Positions 4,954 through 5,570 of a stretch of DNA of 5,570 nucleotides are shown here, in pieces. Every line of letters starts with the position of its first letter. Position 1 is the first letter of the stretch. Source of the DNA: Candidatus Parvarchaeota archaeon (lineage in GTDB: Archaea > Nanobdellota > Nanobdellia > Parvarchaeales > Parvarchaeaceae); contig JASHWD010000100.1 of the NCBI GenBank assembly GCA_030044235.1, positions 1 through 5,570 of the forward strand. Direction: 5' to 3'. Position numbers and translations under genes: made by a program. Under the pieces are notes generated by a model, which saw nothing but the letters and a program-made list of their open reading frames with translations, did no database searches and had not been told where the DNA came from.

Positions 4954-5570
4954 TCATCTTACATCAAGGAACTCTATCCCGTTCTTTGCGATCCCGCCGA
5001 GTAGTTTAGCGCTATCCCTTACTATCCTTCGCTTTGTCTTTGGATCGAAGCCTATTATTCCGTAATTTCTCTTATAACCAAATATCCATTCGTAATTATC
5101 TATAAAAGACCAGTGGAGGTAACCTATCATTTCTACTCCGTTCTCCATTGCTTTGTATGGCATGCGTATAAACTTCTTGATATAATCCACTCTTTTTTTG
5201 TCATCATTCGTATGAATCCCATTTTCGCTTATGAGTATCGGTTTTCTAAACCTAGCATACATCCTAGTTATTACATCGAGAAGACCATCTGGATTTATAA
5301 AAAGCGGTCGGTTTAGAAATCTGTTTTTTATTGCGCGTAGCGGGTTTATATCAAAATAATAATTGATGCTTATAAAATCCATCTCGTCCTTCAGCTTTTT
5401 TATGTGGTTAAAATTCCACAATTCGTCTACAAGCGGCGACAGTCCGAGAAGATTACCGTAAGTTACTATACACTGAGCAAATGAGATCTTGTAACCGTAT
5501 GGTTTAAACATGCGATACAGGTGTCTGTGTACTTCGGCCTGTGATTCCCATGCCGCGCGGAACTCTCTAA
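4954..5570 (-). CDS. Glycoside hydrolase family 1 beta-glycosidase, C-terminal part (5' end beyond window)
   Basis: The minus-strand frame is open to the right edge, giving 204 complete codons; it begins REFRAAWESQAEVHRHLY and ends at TGA 4954-4956. A Met at 5511 lies inside the conserved sequence and is not the start. GH1 hallmarks: DFISINYY (cf. the usual FxGxNYY), catalytic nucleophile Glu in ILISENGI (codon 5224-5226), and the substrate-binding WSFIDNYEWIFGYKRNYG near the C-terminus. The acid/base Glu of the N-E-P motif would be in the missing N-terminal half, since GH1 proteins usually have 420-500 residues. The family hydrolyses beta-linked glucosides, galactosides or mannosides with retention of configuration. 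The residues after ENGI look like those of ordinary, not 6-phospho, glycosidases. Nothing visible suggests export. Substrate cannot be assigned. It converges on mrp with a 5-bp gap. Confidence 0.93.
   Translation of the reverse strand, partial: REFRAAWESQAEVHRHLYRMFKPYGYKISFAQCIVTYGNLLGLSPLVDELWNFNHIKKLKDEMDFISINYYFDINPLRAIKNRFLNRPLFINPDGLLDVITRMYARFRKPILISENGIHTNDDKKRVDYIKKFIRMPYKAMENGVEMIGYLHWSFIDNYEWIFGYKRNYGIIGFDPKTKRRIVRDSAKLLGGIAKNGIEFLDVR

Noticed and set aside
5113..5316. Plus-strand frame of 67 codons inside the GH1 gene
   Set aside because: It is antisense to the GH1 catalytic region, including the nucleophile motif, and has no domain.
5509..5511. Met at 5511 as start of the GH1 protein
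   Set aside because: The conserved GH1 sequence continues in frame upstream to the window edge, and a 185-residue GH1 would lack half of the barrel.
1..5570. tRNA, rRNA, CRISPR array, transposase or integrase
   Set aside because: No cloverleaf, regularly spaced repeats or transposase/integrase motifs were seen on either strand.

Overview
The window looks archaeal and most likely comes from a small-genome DPANN archaeon, probably of the Micrarchaeota/ARMAN type. The archaeal assignment is firm: there is a RadA recombinase (not RecA), TATA boxes of the TTTAWATA class at a fixed short distance from start codons, no clear Shine-Dalgarno sequences, and AT-rich codon choice dominated by ATA (Ile) and AGA/AGG (Arg). 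The DPANN/Micrarchaeota placement is an inference. It rests mainly on a secreted protein whose N-terminus, AQSALEYMMTYGWAIL, is a style I associate with large pilin-like families in those genomes.

Layout. Positions 1-1089 (minus) hold the N-terminal 363 residues of a large surface protein with a class III (pilin-like) signal peptide; it runs off the left edge. An AT-rich gap follows, then an unrecognised 173-residue gene (1196-1717, minus). This gene lies between two perfect 20-bp direct repeats, and two copies of a 12-bp repeat with a palindromic core lie upstream of it. Next is a ThrH-type HAD phosphatase (1908-2528, minus). It is divergent from a stand-alone Lrp/AsnC ligand-binding (RAM) domain protein (2586-2834, plus), and a single near-palindromic TATA element serves both. 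Then come radA (2874-3908, plus) and, overlapping it by ATGA, an Mrp/ApbC-type Fe-S carrier ATPase with an N-terminal MIP18/DUF59 domain (3905-4948, plus). The right edge holds the C-terminal 204 residues of a GH1 beta-glycosidase (4954-5570, minus), tail to tail with mrp and only 5 bp away.

How the parts relate. radA and mrp are very likely one transcription unit and are translationally coupled. The RAM-domain protein and the ThrH homologue share a control region, and both families are connected with amino acids, so a local amino-acid-responsive pair is plausible but unproven. Four genes (surface protein, 173-residue gene, RAM protein, radA) have a TATA box ending 22-23 nt before the ATG, which indicates leaderless transcripts and fixes their starts. 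The least ordinary part of the window is 1105-1912: an orphan gene with its own promoter, paired upstream repeats and bracketing 20-bp repeats, which together look like a small inserted or duplicated cassette placed at the stop codon of the thrH-like gene. I found no tRNA, rRNA, CRISPR array or transposase.
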